A DNA stretch of 64,000 bases from an uncultured Bacteroidales bacterium (lineage in GTDB: Bacteria; Bacteroidota; Bacteroidia; Bacteroidales; FEN-979): contig CAILVF010000087.1 of NCBI GenBank assembly GCA_903837605.1, positions 62,001 to 126,000 of the forward strand, given 5' to 3'. The notes beneath the pieces are model-generated. The model worked only from the letters and a program-made list of their open reading frames with translations. It was not told the origin of the DNA and searched no databases. The position numbers and the translations under genes are program-made. Below, in pieces: positions 16,867 through 26,090 of the stretch; position 1 is the first letter of the stretch; each line of letters starts with the position of its first letter.

Positions 16867-17342
16867 TCTACACCTTTAATAATGGATGAACCGGGTTGAT
16901 TTAACACTTTTGTCAGTTTGGAACGGTCGAAAACCGCATGTTCAAACTCCTGTCCGAAACCAAGGGCATTTGAAGGGCAATTCTTTACGCATAATCCGCA
17001 GAAAGTGCACATTCCAAGATGATAGATGTGCTTGTCGATGATACGTTTCGGTTTGCCGTCTTCGCCTGTAACCTTTACCGGGATGACCTCGATTGAACCG
17101 TTCGGGCAGTTATTTTCGCAAATACCGCAGCCATTGCAGCGATGCTGGTTGTTCCCGTCGTGAAGCATGATGACCTCACCCTTGAACCGTTCGAACATTT
17201 GCAGGTTTTTCCTGTTTTCAGGATATTGCTGCGTTACTATCTGCCCGGGGCTGAAGAAATACCGGCCTGTGACCGACATCCCGATAAGCAGGGATTTCAC
17301 CCCGTGGAAAATATCTGAAAAATACTTAAAGAAGCTGTTCAT
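16863..17342 (-). CDS. nuoI: NADH-quinone oxidoreductase-type subunit I (2x[4Fe-4S])
   Basis: 159 residues with two ferredoxin motifs, CNGCGICENNCPNGSIEV about residues 69-86 and CTFCGLCVKNCPSNAL about residues 112-127. They bind clusters N6a and N6b, which connect the electron-input end to NuoB. Because nuoEFG are missing from the operon, NuoI is the natural docking point for an alternative donor such as ferredoxin. It starts six bases after nuoH ends. Confidence 0.97.
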   Translation of the reverse strand: MNSFFKYFSDIFHGVKSLLIGMSVTGRYFFSPGQIVTQQYPENRKNLQMFERFKGEVIMLHDGNNQHRCNGCGICENNCPNGSIEVIPVKVTGEDGKPKRIIDKHIYHLGMCTFCGLCVKNCPSNALGFGQEFEHAVFDRSKLTKVLNQPGSSIIKGVE

Positions 17343-17348
17343 AGTATG

Positions 17349-18437
17349 CTAAAAATGCCAATGCATTAATACTAAAAATGCCATAAATAGAATGTTGACC
17401 AGGTTAATCGGAAGCAGATATTTCCACTCCAGAGTCAGCAGCTGGTCGATACGAAGACGCGGGAAGGTCCACTTGAACAACATCATCAGCCAGATGATAA
17501 AAGCGGTTTTACCGATATACCATACAAAAGGCGGGATGTAATCCATTATAGTGTTGAACCCAGCCCATCCTGAAACATGAAAAGGCATCCAGCCGCCCCA
17601 GAATACAGTTGCTGCGATTGAGGCGACGAGGAACATATTCATATATTCAGCCAGGAAGAAAAATGCAAACTTGATCCCTGAATATTCGGTATGGAAGCCT
17701 GCAGTAAGCTCCGATTCGGCTTCAGCAAGGTCGAAAGGCCCTCGGTTTGTTTCGGCCGTGCTGGCGACCAGGAACACTATAAAGGCTATAATTGCCGGGA
17801 TATGTCCTTTGAATATGAACCAGCCGTTTCTTTGCATTTCAACAATCTCCGAGAACTGCATAGTGCCTGCAAGAACGATGATGGTTAGCAGTGAAAGGCC
17901 CACCGAAAGCTCGTAACTGACAATCTGTGCGCCGCTTCTCATGGCGCCGATCAGCGAATATTTATTGTTGGACGACCATCCTGCAAGCAGTATACCCACG
18001 ACTCCAAGGGAGGAAACAGCGATCACGTAAAGTATTCCGATATCTAAATCAATGGCATGCAGGCCTTTCGCAAACGGTACGGCCGAAAGGGCCATGAAAG
18101 AGGCGATGATCACGATAAAAGGGGCAAGGTTGAACAACAGTTTATCGGAATCTTTGATATATACCAGCTCTTTCATCAGCAGTTTGATAAAGTCGGCAAT
18201 AGTCTGGAAGATGCCGTAAGGCCCCACCCGGTTCGGCCCGACACGGTTCTGCATGAAAGCACAAACCTTTCGTTCGGCATATACCAGGAAAAGACCGACA
18301 ACTGCATAGAAAAGCAGGAAGACTATCCCGATGATAGCCATCTCGGTAATCATCGCCCAGGTAGGCGGCATGATGCTGTTCAGCCCCTCGTCGATCCACC
18401 TGTTAAATGATGTAAAATCGTAAATATTAAAGGTCAT
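17349..18437 (-). CDS. nuoH: NADH-quinone oxidoreductase-type subunit H
   Basis: 362 residues, about eight membrane helices. NuoH signatures: FLVYAERKVCAFMQNRVGPNRVGPYGIFQTIADFIKLLMKE and ASTAETNRGPFDLAEAESELTAGFHTEYSG, the acidic loop that lines the quinone chamber. It joins the peripheral arm to the membrane arm. It follows nuoD directly, the place where nuoE, nuoF and nuoG would be in a 14-gene operon. Confidence 0.97.
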   Translation of the reverse strand: MTFNIYDFTSFNRWIDEGLNSIMPPTWAMITEMAIIGIVFLLFYAVVGLFLVYAERKVCAFMQNRVGPNRVGPYGIFQTIADFIKLLMKELVYIKDSDKLLFNLAPFIVIIASFMALSAVPFAKGLHAIDLDIGILYVIAVSSLGVVGILLAGWSSNNKYSLIGAMRSGAQIVSYELSVGLSLLTIIVLAGTMQFSEIVEMQRNGWFIFKGHIPAIIAFIVFLVASTAETNRGPFDLAEAESELTAGFHTEYSGIKFAFFFLAEYMNMFLVASIAATVFWGGWMPFHVSGWAGFNTIMDYIPPFVWYIGKTAFIIWLMMLFKWTFPRLRIDQLLTLEWKYLLPINLVNILFMAFLVLMHWHF

Positions 18438-18449
18438 ACTACCTTGTTT

Positions 18450-19577
18450 TTATCTGTCAATATCAGGAATTACTAAGTCAAGGGATGCGCCGATGGCAAC
18501 CAGGTCGGCAATTTTCATACCGCGGCTGATATGGTCAAGTACGCTGAGGTTGGAAAAGCTCGGGGTGCGGAATTTCATCCTGTAGGGGGTCTTGTTACCG
18601 TCGCTCACAACGTAAAGCCCGAGCTCACCCCTTGCCGACTCAACCCTCTGAAAATATTCACCAGCAGGCAGTTTAATCACCGCCTTCATTTTGGCTGAAT
18701 GATCCCCTTCGGGAATGTTGTCGATGAGCTGTTCAATGATGTTCATCGACTCATGCATTTCCTGCATCCTGACCATGTACCGTGAATAGGTATCGCATTC
18801 GTAACGCAGAACCTCATTGAACTGCACCTGGCCATACATGCTGTATGGCTCCGTTTTGCGAACATCACATGACCAGCCAGAGCCTCTTCCCGAAGGGCCT
18901 GTGACCCCGTAACTGATGGCGTCTTCTTTTGAAAGAACACCCACTCCCTGGCTGCGATTCTCGAAAATCACATTGCCTGAAAGGATACGGTCGTAATCCT
19001 TTATTTTTTTCTTGAAAGTTTTAAGGAAAGCATGCACTTTCTTCTGGAAATTCGGATGTATGTCCTGCATCACGCCACCGGGACAGTTGTAACTTTGAAG
19101 AAACCTGCTCCCTGTTGTTTCTTCCCAAATGTCAAGGATCATTTCACGGTCACGGAGGCCATAAAAGAAACAAGTAAGTCCTCCGAGGTCCATCCCAAAA
19201 CTTGACCACCAGAGCTGGTGCGATTGTATCCTGGCCAGTTCATCCATGATGGTACGGATATACTTTACACGCTCGGGCACTTCAACTTCCAGGGCTTTCT
19301 CAACAAGAAGGCAAACAGCATGATTGTTGATGTGAGCCGAAAGGTAATCTATCCTGTCGGTAAGGTGGATGACCTGGGGATAAGTGTCTTTTTCACACAT
19401 CTTCTCAATGCCGCGATGAATATAGCCGCAATGCGGTTTCAGGCTTTTGACAATTTCGCCCTGGAGGGAAACAAGCAGCCGCAGAACCCCGTGAGTGGAG
19501 GGATGCTGTGGCCCCATGTTGATATGGTATTCCTCCTCCTCTATATTGCTGACCGGCAGGTTTATTATCTCTTTCAT
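18450..19577 (-). CDS. nuoD: NADH-quinone oxidoreductase-type subunit D
   Basis: 375 residues, related to hydrogenase large subunits but without the Ni cysteines. Motifs: MGPQHPSTHGVLRLL (quinone-site His), HRGIEKMCE, and ESARGELGLYVVSDGNKTPYRMKFRTPSFSNLSVL near the C-terminus. It lines the quinone-reduction site together with NuoB. It is a separate gene from nuoC, unlike the fused nuoCD of enterobacteria, and starts 3 bases after the nuoC stop. Confidence 0.97.
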   Translation of the reverse strand: MKEIINLPVSNIEEEEYHINMGPQHPSTHGVLRLLVSLQGEIVKSLKPHCGYIHRGIEKMCEKDTYPQVIHLTDRIDYLSAHINNHAVCLLVEKALEVEVPERVKYIRTIMDELARIQSHQLWWSSFGMDLGGLTCFFYGLRDREMILDIWEETTGSRFLQSYNCPGGVMQDIHPNFQKKVHAFLKTFKKKIKDYDRILSGNVIFENRSQGVGVLSKEDAISYGVTGPSGRGSGWSCDVRKTEPYSMYGQVQFNEVLRYECDTYSRYMVRMQEMHESMNIIEQLIDNIPEGDHSAKMKAVIKLPAGEYFQRVESARGELGLYVVSDGNKTPYRMKFRTPSFSNLSVLDHISRGMKIADLVAIGASLDLVIPDIDR

Positions 19578-19580
19578 AGA

Positions 19581-20039
19581 CTAAAATTCAACGATGTTTA
19601 CTTCATCAATATAATCCTTACGGAGGGGGTAACCTTTCCAGTCTTCTTCCAGGAAGATCCGGCGCAGGTCGGGATGGTTGTTGAACCTTATACCGAACAT
19701 GTCGTAAGTTTCACGCTCATGAAATTCGGCGGTACGCCAGACATCGCAAACCGTGTCGAAGTTCGGATTTACCCGGTCGTCGGTCTTAACCTTGATGACC
19801 AAAGCATGCTTGTGCTGTGTGGATCTCAGGTGGTAAACCACCGCCAGCTGCTTGATGTAGTCAACCCCGCTGAGGCAGAACAGGAAATCGAAGGCGAGAT
19901 CCGGGCTGTTTTTAAGTTTAATGGCCAGATCATGAAGCCTGGCTGCAGGCAGAAGCAGCGTCAGGAACTGCTTGTTTTCCTCCTGCTGTGCGTCAGGCGC
20001 AATCTCAAGGATCCTGGCTTTTAAGGTTTCGTTATCCAT
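19581..20039 (-). CDS. nuoC: NADH-quinone oxidoreductase-type subunit C
   Basis: 152 residues when started at the ATG at 20039 (MDNETLKARI); a TTG three codons upstream is less likely. The NuoC family core is visible as HERETYDMFGIRFNNHPDLRRIFLEEDWKGYPLRKDY. It is a structural subunit of the connecting module. The C-terminus ends at the end of the family motif with the short tail IDEVNIVEF. Confidence 0.96.
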   Translation of the reverse strand: MDNETLKARILEIAPDAQQEENKQFLTLLLPAARLHDLAIKLKNSPDLAFDFLFCLSGVDYIKQLAVVYHLRSTQHKHALVIKVKTDDRVNPNFDTVCDVWRTAEFHERETYDMFGIRFNNHPDLRRIFLEEDWKGYPLRKDYIDEVNIVEF

Positions 20040-20040
20040 A

Positions 20041-20070
20041 AATATCAAATGATGATATAGTGAGATAGTG
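20041..20070. repeat. Weak octad repeat after the nuoB stop
   Basis: Two period-8 units, GATATAGT (20054-20061) and GAGATAGT (20062-20069), with degenerate flanks. It fills the 33 bases between nuoB and nuoC. It is short enough that chance cannot be excluded. Confidence 0.4.
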
Positions 20071-20072
20071 GG

Positions 20073-20615
20073 TTATTGTTTTCCTAAGATCATGGTTTGC
20101 TCGGGACGCGTGATGGTTTCCAGTTTGATTTTTCTCTGGAGCTGCATGATCCCGTAAAGCAGTGCTTCCGGACGGGGAGGACAACCCGGGATATACACAT
20201 CAACAGGGATGACATGATCCACACCCCTTACGACATGGTAGGAATTATAATAAAATGGTCCGCCGGAAACTGCGCATGCACCCATGGCTATAACATACCT
20301 GGGCTCCGACATCTGGTCGTAGAGGCGTTTGAGGACCGGGGCCATCTTGTTCACGATGGTACCTGCAACAACGATAACGTCAGCCTGGCGCGGACTGGCA
20401 CGGTAAACTTCAATGCCGAAACGGGCAAAGTCATGCCGGGATGCACCCGTAGCCATCATTTCGATGCCGCAACAACTGGTTGCAAAAGTGAGAGGCCAGA
20501 CTGAATTGGATCGCCCCCAGTCAATGACGGCATCAATTGATGTCATCAATACATTTCCGCCTGTCCTTTTGAACAAATCAAGGGTTTCGTTATCACGGAA
20601 ATCCTTTTCCTTCAT
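20073..20615 (-). CDS. nuoB: NADH-quinone oxidoreductase-type subunit B
   Basis: 180 residues from the ATG at 20615, five bases after the nuoA stop; ATGs at 20630 and 20651 in the same frame overlap nuoA. It has the N2-cluster ligands: adjacent cysteines in [13 protein letters not shown], then [19 protein letters not shown] and [17 protein letters not shown]. The cluster gives electrons to quinone. Confidence 0.97.
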   Translation of the reverse strand: MKEKDFRDNETLDLFKRTGGNVLMTSIDAVIDWGRSNSVWPLTFATSCCGIEMMATGASRHDFARFGIEVYRASPRQADVIVVAGTIVNKMAPVLKRLYDQMSEPRYVIAMGACAVSGGPFYYNSYHVVRGVDHVIPVDVYIPGCPPRPEALLYGIMQLQRKIKLETITRPEQTMILGKQ

Positions 20616-20620
20616 GCTTT

Positions 20621-20971
20621 TTATTCCCATTTCAAAGCTCCTTTCTTCCATGCATAAAGTAGTCCGATACCTAAAACGAAAAAGAAAATTACAATTTCGA
20701 TAAAGGCTTTCATCCCAAGGGATTTCATCATTATGGCCCAGGGAAAAATAAAGACGGTTTCCACATCGAATACCAGAAAAATGATTGCAAAAAGATAATA
20801 CCCGACATTAAACTGCAGCCAGGTAATTCCTTCAGTGGGAATCCCGCACTCGTAAGCTTCTGCTTTCTGAGGGTTGGTTGATGTAGGTGGGACTAAACTC
20901 GAAAATAGCAGGGCTATACCAACTAAAAATGCCCCGACTATGAAAAATAGAATCAGGCTTTCAGCACTCAT
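20621..20971 (-). CDS. nuoA: NADH-quinone oxidoreductase-type subunit A
   Basis: 116 residues, three membrane helices, with [13 protein letters not shown] in the loop that locks the quinone chamber (conserved Cys) and [22 protein letters not shown] in the second helix. It is the first gene of the operon nuoABCDHIJKLMN. A -7 box and Rex-like palindrome lie directly upstream. Confidence 0.97.
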   Translation of the reverse strand: MSAESLILFFIVGAFLVGIALLFSSLVPPTSTNPQKAEAYECGIPTEGITWLQFNVGYYLFAIIFLVFDVETVFIFPWAIMMKSLGMKAFIEIVIFFFVLGIGLLYAWKKGALKWE

Positions 20972-20973
20972 AA

Positions 20974-21007
20974 TGTTAACTTGTTAACAGATCTGGGCGC
21001 AAAATTA
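20974..21007 (-). promoter_or_regulatory. nuo operon promoter with Rex-like operator
   Basis: On the minus strand, the -7 box TAATTTTG (21007-21000) is followed ten bases later by TGTTAA-N4-TTAACA (20989-20974). The palindrome ends two bases before the nuoA ATG (20971). The core is the same as at hdrC and nrfH. It can also be read as two overlapping GTTAAC palindromes, so the spacing of the true site is uncertain. Confidence 0.55.
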
Positions 21008-21150
21008 AAAATTTATCTGACTTAACCTAACCAATGGCAAACATGAAACTATGTAAATAAATAGTATTTTACTTATTAACAAGACAATACACAATAGCTT
21101 CCGTAATATATCATTAGGGGAGTTGAGATTTGTCAACGGCTCGTTTTCGG

Positions 21151-21432
21151 TCAACGGTAAAGACAGAGATAAGCTGAGTCGGAATTAATCCTGAGATTGA
21201 ATTTTGAATCTTTCGGAACTACAAAGGTGTCGAAAGGCTTAAAGACCTTCCAATCAGTTTCACCCGGGAGTTTAACCGTCATCTCGCCTGACGTTACAGT
21301 CATGTATTCAACCGTGGAAGTCCCGAATTCATACTCCCCGGCGGCCATGACCCCTATTGTTGCAGGCCCGTCGGCTGTTGTAAAGGCTATGGATTTTACC
21401 TTTCCTTCAAAATATTCGTTTGTTTTGAACAT
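21151..21432 (-). CDS. ppnP: Pyrimidine/purine nucleoside phosphorylase (cupin, PpnP family)
   Basis: 93 residues from the ATG at 21432 ([17 protein letters not shown]). The longer open frame adds 29 residues that do not fit the family. The single-domain cupin matches Ppn[44 protein letters not shown] and [16 protein letters not shown]. Family members split nucleosides to base and ribose-1-phosphate. It is a stand-alone gene, divergent from the cyclase-family gene. Confidence 0.9.
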   Translation of the reverse strand: MFKTNEYFEGKVKSIAFTTADGPATIGVMAAGEYEFGTSTVEYMTVTSGEMTVKLPGETDWKVFKPFDTFVVPKDSKFNLRINSDSAYLCLYR

Positions 21433-21567
21433 ACCAGAAATTGTTTTGGTAAACAGGACTGCAAAATAAAACAAAAAATGAATGGAGTTGAAAGAGCCGG
21501 GCGGAAGTTTCCGATTCATTCTTAACTGATGATCAACAGCGGGCTTGTATGATGTGAAAAAATAAAG

Positions 21568-21575
21568 TAACTTTG
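21568..21575 (+). promoter_or_regulatory. -7 promoter element of the cyclase-family gene
   Basis: TAACTTTG matches TAnnTTTG and lies 22 bases before the ATG at 21598. A CTTG about 20 bases upstream (21544-21547) may serve as the -33 box. Confidence 0.5.
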
Positions 21576-21597
21576 GATTTCATCAAGTTCCTATCAA

Positions 21598-22401
21598 ATG
21601 AAAAAGGTTTTTATTGCTTTGCTTTGCATACTTTGTTTTGCCTGCACCCGGCCTGACCTTACCAGCCAGCTTCAGATGGCACACTGGATCGACCTGACCC
21701 ATGATTTTGATTCCACTACGGTTTACTGGCCTACCGATGTGAATTTCAGGCATGATACCGTTTTTTGCGGACTGACTGATAAGGGATATTTTTATTCGTC
21801 GTTCAAATATGCAGCCGAAGAGCATGGGGGGACCCATTTCGACGCCCCTATCCATTTCCACCAGGGCGGGAATTCCATTGAAAAAGTTCCTGTAACACAA
21901 TTGCACGGCCCGGCCGTTGTAATCGATATCAGCGAAAAATGTTCCGCGAACAGGGACTACCTCATCACCACCGATGATGTGAATAACTGGGAGCACCAGC
22001 ATGGGAGGATTCCCCAGGGTGCGATCATTCTTTTATACACTGGTTATGAAAATTACTGGAATGACCACCTCAGATATACAGGCACCCTTAAAAAAGGCCC
22101 GGAAGGGGTGGCAGAACTTCATTTTCCCGGTCTTTCACCAGAAGCATCAACCTGGATCACAACAAATCGTAAGGTCAATGCGATCGGACTGGATACACCG
22201 AGCATTGATTTCGGACAGTCAAAAGATTTTCAGACCCACCGTATACTTACCGCCGCAGGCCTTACCATGTACGAGAATCTTTGTAACCTCAGCCAACTCC
22301 CCGCTACAGGGGCATATATCGTTGCCTTGCCGATGAAAATCAAAGGCGGAAGCGGCTCCCCACTGAGAATCGTAGCTATCGTTGAGAAGACCGATAAATG
22401 A
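21598..22401 (+). CDS. Cyclase-family (kynurenine formamidase-like) lipoprotein
   Basis: 267 residues with a lipoprotein signal (IALLCILCFAC, Cys about 16). The body is of the cyclase/kynurenine-formamidase family: WIDLTHDFDSTTVYWPTD, the metal-binding HGGTHFDAPIHFH, and GLDTPSIDFGQSKDFQTHRILTAAGL. These enzymes hydrolyse N-formyl or cyclic amides with a divalent metal. The lipoprotein signal puts this one in the cell envelope. Its last bases overlap the next start (ATGA), so it is co-translated with the DUF3109 gene. The substrate is unknown. Confidence 0.88.
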   Translation: MKKVFIALLCILCFACTRPDLTSQLQMAHWIDLTHDFDSTTVYWPTDVNFRHDTVFCGLTDKGYFYSSFKYAAEEHGGTHFDAPIHFHQGGNSIEKVPVTQLHGPAVVIDISEKCSANRDYLITTDDVNNWEHQHGRIPQGAIILLYTGYENYWNDHLRYTGTLKKGPEGVAELHFPGLSPEASTWITTNRKVNAIGLDTPSIDFGQSKDFQTHRILTAAGLTMYENLCNLSQLPATGAYIVALPMKIKGGSGSPLRIVAIVEKTDK

Positions 22402-22955
22402 TCCAACTCGATAAAACTATCCTCTCCGATGATATCCGTGACAGCTTTTTCTGTTGCGACCTTCAGCAATGCAAGGGCGCCTGTTGCGTGGAAGGAGATG
22501 CCGGTGCTCCATTGGAGGAGGAAGAGATCTCCCTGCTTGAAGACTACAGGGAGTATCTCTTACCCTATATGCTTCCCGGCGGGATCCAGGCAGTTAAAAC
22601 ATCCGGAGTTTTCGATTATGATGCCGAAGGAAATTTTGTAACCCCCCTTGTCAATGACAAGGAATGTGCTTTCGTGTATTATGAGAATGGCATTGCATGT
22701 TGTGCGATTGAGAAGGCGTTCATTGAAAAAACCATACCTTTTGCCAAACCCCTTTCCTGCCACCTCTATCCTATCCGTATCAAACAACTTTCAAACGGGA
22801 ATGAGGCTTTGAACTACCATAAATGGTCCATCTGCAAAAAAGCTCTTGAAAAAGGATACAGGGAGAAACTTCCCCTTTACCGATTCCTTGACCAGGCCCT
22901 GATCAGGAAATACGGGCGTTCCTGGTATAACAGGTTATTGAAATTGTTGGAGTAG
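22398..22955 (+). CDS. DUF3109 family cysteine-rich protein
   Basis: 185 residues, cytosolic. It has conserved cysteines in CDLQQCKGACCVEGDAG near the N-terminus, then CAFVYYENGIACCAIEKA and PLSCHLYPIRI, plus CKKALEKGY. This matches DUF3109, related to YkgJ-like zinc- or iron-binding proteins of unknown function. It overlaps the cyclase-family gene by 4 bases and converges on ferritin with only 4 bases between the stops. Confidence 0.85.
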   Translation: MIQLDKTILSDDIRDSFFCCDLQQCKGACCVEGDAGAPLEEEEISLLEDYREYLLPYMLPGGIQAVKTSGVFDYDAEGNFVTPLVNDKECAFVYYENGIACCAIEKAFIEKTIPFAKPLSCHLYPIRIKQLSNGNEALNYHKWSICKKALEKGYREKLPLYRFLDQALIRKYGRSWYNRLLKLLE

Positions 22956-22959
22956 GCCC

Positions 22960-23499
22960 TTACTTTGCCTGGGTCATCCCGCCGGCTGCCGCTAATGCAG
23001 CACGTTTTGTTACAGCCCGCGTACTGAATTCCTTATCCATTAGGAAAAGCCCGCCCTGCTCTGTCCCGGCCAGTTTAATCTGGTCGAGTATGCTGCGTAC
23101 CGTGCTTTCTTCCTCCACCTGTTCGTTAATATACCATTGCAGGTAGTTGGCCGTTGTGAAGTCTTTTTCCTTAACACAGATGGCATAAAGTTCGTTGATG
23201 GATGCGGAAATAAATTCCTCGTGCTTCAGAACGTTCTGGAACACATCCAATAGGGATTTAAAGCTTGCTTTAGGCGCTTCAAGCGCGGGGATTACGGCAT
23301 TCCCGCCGCGATCGTTCAGATAATGAACCAGCTTGAGCATATGCAGGCGTTCTTCCTCGGTTTGGGCATAAAGCCAGTCGGCAGCTCCGGGGTAGCCGGC
23401 ACGTTCAGCCCAGGAGGCCATTGCTAAATAAAGGCGCGAAGAATGCTCTTCTCTTTTGATTTGATCGTTCAGCGCCTTTTCAACATTCTTGGTAATCAT
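22960..23499 (-). CDS. ftn: Ferritin
   Basis: 179 residues from the ATG at 23499 (MITKNVEKALNDQ); an ATG seven codons upstream (23520) is also possible. It has ferritin ferroxidase ligands: Glu-His in KREEHSSRLYLAMASW, EEERLHMLKLVHYLND, and later Glu residues in NVLKHEEFISASINELYAIC and NEQVEEESTVRSILDQIKLAG. It stores iron in a 24-subunit shell and limits Fenton chemistry. The roughly 15-residue C-terminal tail is longer than in short bacterial ferritins. Confidence 0.92.
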   Translation of the reverse strand: MITKNVEKALNDQIKREEHSSRLYLAMASWAERAGYPGAADWLYAQTEEERLHMLKLVHYLNDRGGNAVIPALEAPKASFKSLLDVFQNVLKHEEFISASINELYAICVKEKDFTTANYLQWYINEQVEEESTVRSILDQIKLAGTEQGGLFLMDKEFSTRAVTKRAALAAAGGMTQAK

Positions 23500-23562
23500 A
23501 TCCTTAGTGTTTAAAATCATTATAAATTAAAAAACGAATGGTTCAGATCTCATTATCCGAAC

Positions 23563-23597
23563 TTCAACATTTAAAATTCAATATTCGAAATTCAAAT
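23563..23597. repeat. Heptad repeat after the atpG stop
   Basis: Five degenerate 7-base units in register: TTCAACA, TTTAAAA, TTCAATA, TTCGAAA, TTCAAAT. The array begins 3 bases downstream of the atpG stop codon on the transcribed (minus) strand. Confidence 0.65.
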
Positions 23598-23600
23598 CCA

Positions 23601-24491
23601 CTATCCCTTCAGGGCTTCAGCCCCCGACACGATCTCAATCAGTTCGTTGGTGATCTGGTTCTGCCTTGCCTTGTTGTAAGTGATGTTGAGATTTTTCAGC
23701 AGTTCTCTTGCATTGTCGGTTGCCTGCTGCATTGCTGTCATCCTGGCTCCCATTTCGGCTGCAAAGGAATCCAAAACGGCTTTGAACACCTGGATGCGCA
23801 GGGTTTTGGGGATAAGTTCCCTTACAACAGTTTCATTATCCGGTTCAAAAATATAATCGGCCGATAACTGGTTCTTCACTGCTTTCCCCGGTACTACGTC
23901 CTGAACTACAGGAAGGAACTGCTCGTTGACCAGCTTTTGTACGGCGGCATTTTTAAACTGGTTGTACACAATTTCTATCCGGTCAAATTCCTTTTTAACA
24001 AAAGATTGCATCAGGTATTCGGCAAATGGTGAAATGTTGGCAAATGTGAGATTGTCAAAGAATTCATCATGATGGCCGATTACTTTAAAGTTGCGCTTTG
24101 TGAAATATTCAGTAGCCCTTTTGCCTATGGTGATAAGGTTTACATTGCCTTTTTCGAACTGGGCCTGGTATTTTTCTCTGATCAGGGCCAGGGCGGCCTT
24201 CATTACGTTAGAATTGAACGCACCGCAGAGACCCCTGTTTGAAGAGATCACTATAATCAGGATCTTTTCGGGTTCCCTTTGCTCAGAATAAATGCTCTCA
24301 CCAGAATCCCCAATACTGCCACTCAGATTTTGCAGAAGTTCCCTTAGTTTTGCAGCATAAGGCCTGAGTTTGATAATGGAATTCTGGGCCTTTCTCAGCT
24401 TGGATGCAGCCACCATTTTCATGGCAGAAGTAATCTGCTGCGTCGATTTTACAGATGCAATACGTATTCTGACTTCCTTAAGTCCGGCCAT
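23601..24491 (-). CDS. atpG: F-type ATP synthase gamma subunit
   Basis: 296 residues. The gamma signatures are clear: an N-terminal helix MAGLKEVRIRIASVKSTQQITSAMKMVAASKLRKAQ and a C-terminal helix EMGARMTAMQQATDNARELLKNLNITYNKARQNQITNELIEIVSGAEAL. These form the coiled coil that turns inside alpha3beta3. It is the last gene of the atpBEFHAG unit. Confidence 0.97.
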   Translation of the reverse strand: MAGLKEVRIRIASVKSTQQITSAMKMVAASKLRKAQNSIIKLRPYAAKLRELLQNLSGSIGDSGESIYSEQREPEKILIIVISSNRGLCGAFNSNVMKAALALIREKYQAQFEKGNVNLITIGKRATEYFTKRNFKVIGHHDEFFDNLTFANISPFAEYLMQSFVKKEFDRIEIVYNQFKNAAVQKLVNEQFLPVVQDVVPGKAVKNQLSADYIFEPDNETVVRELIPKTLRIQVFKAVLDSFAAEMGARMTAMQQATDNARELLKNLNITYNKARQNQITNELIEIVSGAEALKG

Positions 24492-24500
24492 GAGCTTTCC

Positions 24501-26090
24501 TTATTTCTTTTCTTCGTATTTTTTTGAAACTTCCTTTGCTGCCTGTTCCAGGACCTTCAAATCTTCATCGAGCAGAAGCCCTTTTCCAAGGTTATTGAGA
24601 ACGACCTTATGCATTGTTTCCATATGATGGAGGAACTCGACTTCAAAATTTGAAACATTCCTTGCAGGAATATTTCTCAGAAGGTTTTTTGTACCGCAGT
24701 AAATGATCGCGATCTGTTGGCTTACATGCATTGGCGAGTACTGCGCCTGTTTCAGGATTTCCACATTGCGGGTGCCTTTTTCAATAACCTGCTTGGTGGC
24801 CGGATCCAGGTCGGAACCGAATTTGGCAAAAGCTTCAAGTTCGCGGAACTCAGCCTGGTCAAGTTTCAGTGTTCCTGCGATCTTTTTCATGGATTTGATC
24901 TGGGCGTTTCCACCTACGCGGGAAACGGAGATACCAACGTTGATGGCTGGCCTGATCCCCGCATTGAATAACCCCGTCTCGAGAAAGATCTGCCCGTCGG
25001 TGATTGATATCACATTCGTTGGGATGTATGCCGAAACGTCACCCGCCTGGGTTTCAATAATAGGAAGAGCGGTCAGGGAACCCCCTCCTTTCACAAGATG
25101 CCTTATCGAATCGGGAAGATCGTTCATCTGCCTTGCGATTTCATCCGAAGAGATCACTCTTGCAGCACGTTCAAGTAATCTTGAATGCAGGTAAAACACG
25201 TCTCCGGGATAGGCTTCGCGTCCGGGAGGGCGTCTCAGGAGAAGGGAGACTTCCCGGTAGGAAACTGCCTGTTTCGACAGGTCATCATAAATTACCAGCG
25301 CAGGGCGTCCCGTATCCCTGAAAAATTCCCCGATGGCAGCACCTGCGAAAGGCGCATAAAACTGCATTGCGGCAGGGTCTGAAGCGGTCGCAGTGACGAT
25401 AACCGTATACGCCAGGGCTCCTTTGTCTTCAAGTGTTTTAACAATGTTAGCAACCGTTGAGCCTTTCTGGCCTACAGCCACATAAATACAAAAAACAGGT
25501 TCGCCTTTTTCGTAAAAATATTTCTGGTTGATGATGGTGTCGATGGCAATAGCCGTTTTCCCGGTCTGGCGGTCGCCGATGATCAGCTCACGCTGTCCGC
25601 GTCCGATAGGGATCATGGCATCAATTGCCTTTAAGCCCGTTTGAAGTGGCTGGTTCACGGGCTGGCGGAAAATTACTCCCGGGGCCTTACGCTCCAATGG
25701 CATCTGGTAAAGTTCACCTTTTATAGCACCTTTCCCGTCGATAGGCTGGCCTAATGTATTAATTACACGCCCTAGCAATCCTTCTCCCACATCAATGGAT
25801 GCAATCCTGCGGGTTCGTTTTACCTTGTCACCTTCCTTGATATCAGAGTATTCGCCAAGAATAACCGCACCTACGTTATCCTCTTCAAGGTTAAGGGCTA
25901 TGCCCATTACGCTGTTCTTTTCAAACTCGATCAGCTCGCCTGAACCTACATTGTTCATTCCGTATATGCGGGCGATTCCGTCGCCCAGTGTCAGCACAGT
26001 ACCGATTTCTTCAAGTTCGGTCACATTCTCGTACCCTGCAAGTTCCTTGCGTAGGATCGCGGTGACTTCAGCGGGTTTAATGTCTGCCAT
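24501..26090 (-). CDS. atpA: F-type ATP synthase alpha subunit
   Basis: 529 residues. It has the Walker A of the non-catalytic site [15 protein letters not shown] (about residues 169-183), the beta-barrel N-terminus, [48 protein letters not shown] and [34 protein letters not shown]. It overlaps atpH by 14 bases. It needs AtpD (beta), which is not in this window. Confidence 0.98.
   Translation of the reverse strand: MADIKPAEVTAILRKELAGYENVTELEEIGTVLTLGDGIARIYGMNNVGSGELIEFEKNSVMGIALNLEEDNVGAVILGEYSDIKEGDKVKRTRRIASIDVGEGLLGRVINTLGQPIDGKGAIKGELYQMPLERKAPGVIFRQPVNQPLQTGLKAIDAMIPIGRGQRELIIGDRQTGKTAIAIDTIINQKYFYEKGEPVFCIYVAVGQKGSTVANIVKTLEDKGALAYTVIVTATASDPAAMQFYAPFAGAAIGEFFRDTGRPALVIYDDLSKQAVSYREVSLLLRRPPGREAYPGDVFYLHSRLLERAARVISSDEIARQMNDLPDSIRHLVKGGGSLTALPIIETQAGDVSAYIPTNVISITDGQIFLETGLFNAGIRPAINVGISVSRVGGNAQIKSMKKIAGTLKLDQAEFRELEAFAKFGSDLDPATKQVIEKGTRNVEILKQAQYSPMHVSQQIAIIYCGTKNLLRNIPARNVSNFEVEFLHHMETMHKVVLNNLGKGLLLDEDLKVLEQAAKEVSKKYEEKK

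Noticed and set aside
19218-20024. 268-residue plus-strand frame opposite nuoD and nuoC
   Set aside because: nuoC and nuoD are unambiguous on the other strand and this translation has no recognisable domain.
21063-21098. TTATTAACAA before the nuo promoter as a second operator
   Set aside because: Only one half-site matches; the other arm is mismatched at most positions.
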